Assembly: GCA_009782655.1 (NCBI GenBank)
Contig: WRIQ01000041.1
Location: 1 to 7,916, forward strand
Length of the DNA stretch: 7,916 bases
Reading direction: 5' to 3'
Source of the DNA: Prolixibacteraceae bacterium
Lineage (GTDB): Bacteria > Bacteroidota > Bacteroidia > Bacteroidales > Prolixibacteraceae
Under the pieces are notes generated by a model. That model searched no databases. It was not told where the DNA came from and saw only the letters and a program-made list of their open reading frames with translations. This document shows, one piece after another, positions 7,076-7,916 of this stretch; the first letter of the stretch is position 1; each line of letters starts with the position of its first letter. A program made the position numbers and the translations under genes.

Positions 7076-7916
7076 ATGGAATTAGAGAAATTAGTCAGAC
7101 AAAATGAAATTGAATTGGTAGGGCAATTGCTAAAAAAAGGCTTGAATATAAATGAAGCCGATGAATTTGGCATGACAGCATTGATGATTGCTGCAAAAAA
7201 TGGTCATAGCGAAATGGCATCGTTATTACTGAAAAATGCTGCAAACGTAAACGCCACTGCAAAGTTCGGAAAAACCGCATTGCTTTATGCAATGGAAACA
7301 GTTCATACTTGCTGGTCAGAAAGCCAGAAAAAAGGTTGTTCTGAAATAGCATATATGTTATTGAAAAATGGTGCAAATGTTAATATCATCGAGACATATT
7401 ATGGTTATACGCCGTTGATGGTAGCATCAGAAAACGGATGGTTTGAAATGACAGAACTTTTGTTGAAGAAAGGAGCGGATGTGAATATATGTTCTCACAA
7501 AAATGAAGGTTGCTTAGAAACAGGAAAAACAGCGTTAATAGCTGCAACAAAGGAAGGTCATTTTGACTGTGTGAAGTTATTATTAGACAAAAATGCAGAT
7601 GTAAACGCAAAAACCAATACCAATGAAACAGCATTGTCTGTTGCTACACAAAAAGGGTTCAACGATATTGTAGAGATTCTGATGGAACATAGTACTAAAA
7701 ACAAAATATCAACTTCGAGTACTTCGTCTGATTCAAAAACTTCTTCTGGCAGTTGTTACATTGCTACTGTTTGCTATGGAAGTTATGAATGTGCGCAAGT
7801 TTTAACATTTAGACATTATAGGGATGAGTATTTAAGTCAAACAATTATAGGAAGAATATTTATCAAAATTTATTACGTACTTTCACCGAGTTTTGCCAAA
7901 TGGTTAGAAAATAAGC
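7076..7916 (+). CDS. ankyrin-repeat protein with C-terminal CFI-box-type domain, 3' end beyond window
   Basis: The frame is open from the ATG at 7076 to the window edge (280 residues seen); an in-frame stop at 7031 and no ATG between support this start. Residues 1-210 are about six ankyrin repeats: a capping helix pair 1-28, then units beginning near 29, 63, 107, 149 and 181, shown by TAL/TPL turns and the GA-x-VN / NADVNA endings. Repeats 3 and 4 carry extra loops with Cys79/Cys88 and Cys139/Cys146. A Ser/Thr-rich linker (206-226) leads to CYIATVCYGS at 227-236, then FRHYRDEYL and a hydrophobic stretch ending in YYVLSPSFAKW. That order matches the CFI-box-CTERM domain found at the C-terminus of many bacterial proteins, whose function is unknown. 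No signal peptide, so a cytoplasmic start is inferred; the last part could contact the membrane. The ankyrin part should bind a protein partner. Low G+C and a GC-rich element upstream suggest accessory origin. Confidence 0.85.
   Translation, partial: MELEKLVRQNEIELVGQLLKKGLNINEADEFGMTALMIAAKNGHSEMASLLLKNAANVNATAKFGKTALLYAMETVHTCWSESQKKGCSEIAYMLLKNGANVNIIETYYGYTPLMVASENGWFEMTELLLKKGADVNICSHKNEGCLETGKTALIAATKEGHFDCVKLLLDKNADVNAKTNTNETALSVATQKGFNDIVEILMEHSTKNKISTSSTSSDSKTSSGSCYIATVCYGSYECAQVLTFRHYRDEYLSQTIIGRIFIKIYYVLSPSFAKWLENK

Overview
The window looks like Bacteroidota DNA, most likely Bacteroidales or a near relative. The evidence is GH106-like and GH16 glycoside hydrolases with lipoprotein-type leaders, starts in A/T-rich leaders without an obvious Shine-Dalgarno sequence, and a well-formed Bacteroidetes-type promoter (TTG, 20 bases, TAnnTTTG). 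Every supported gene is on the + strand. No tRNA, rRNA, CRISPR array, transposase or integrase was seen.

Region 1 (1-6260) is a glycan-degradation locus. It holds two tandem, paralogous GH106-like (alpha-L-rhamnosidase-type) glycoside hydrolases. The first has lost its 5' end at the window edge; it is a short form lacking the C-terminal beta-sandwich part. The second is a complete 1034-residue lipoprotein with that part. After a 227-bp gap with its own promoter comes a GH16 endo-beta-glucanase (laminarinase-like) with a secretion leader. Together they suggest endo-cleavage of a beta-glucan-type polymer plus removal of deoxy-sugar or related side groups at the cell envelope. No SusC/SusD pair, regulator or transporter is inside the window, so the substrate is not fixed.

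Region 2 (6261-7916) is accessory in character and more A+T rich. It holds a small two-helix membrane protein with a bacterial PH domain (YyaB/bPH_4 type). Next is a roughly 60% G+C intergenic element of about 130 bases that folds into a long imperfect hairpin. Last is an ankyrin-repeat protein, open to the window end, whose Ser/Thr linker leads into a CFI-box-CTERM-type domain (Cys-Tyr-Ile-Ala-Thr... motif). The hairpin element and the ankyrin/CFI-box fusion are the least ordinary parts of the window.
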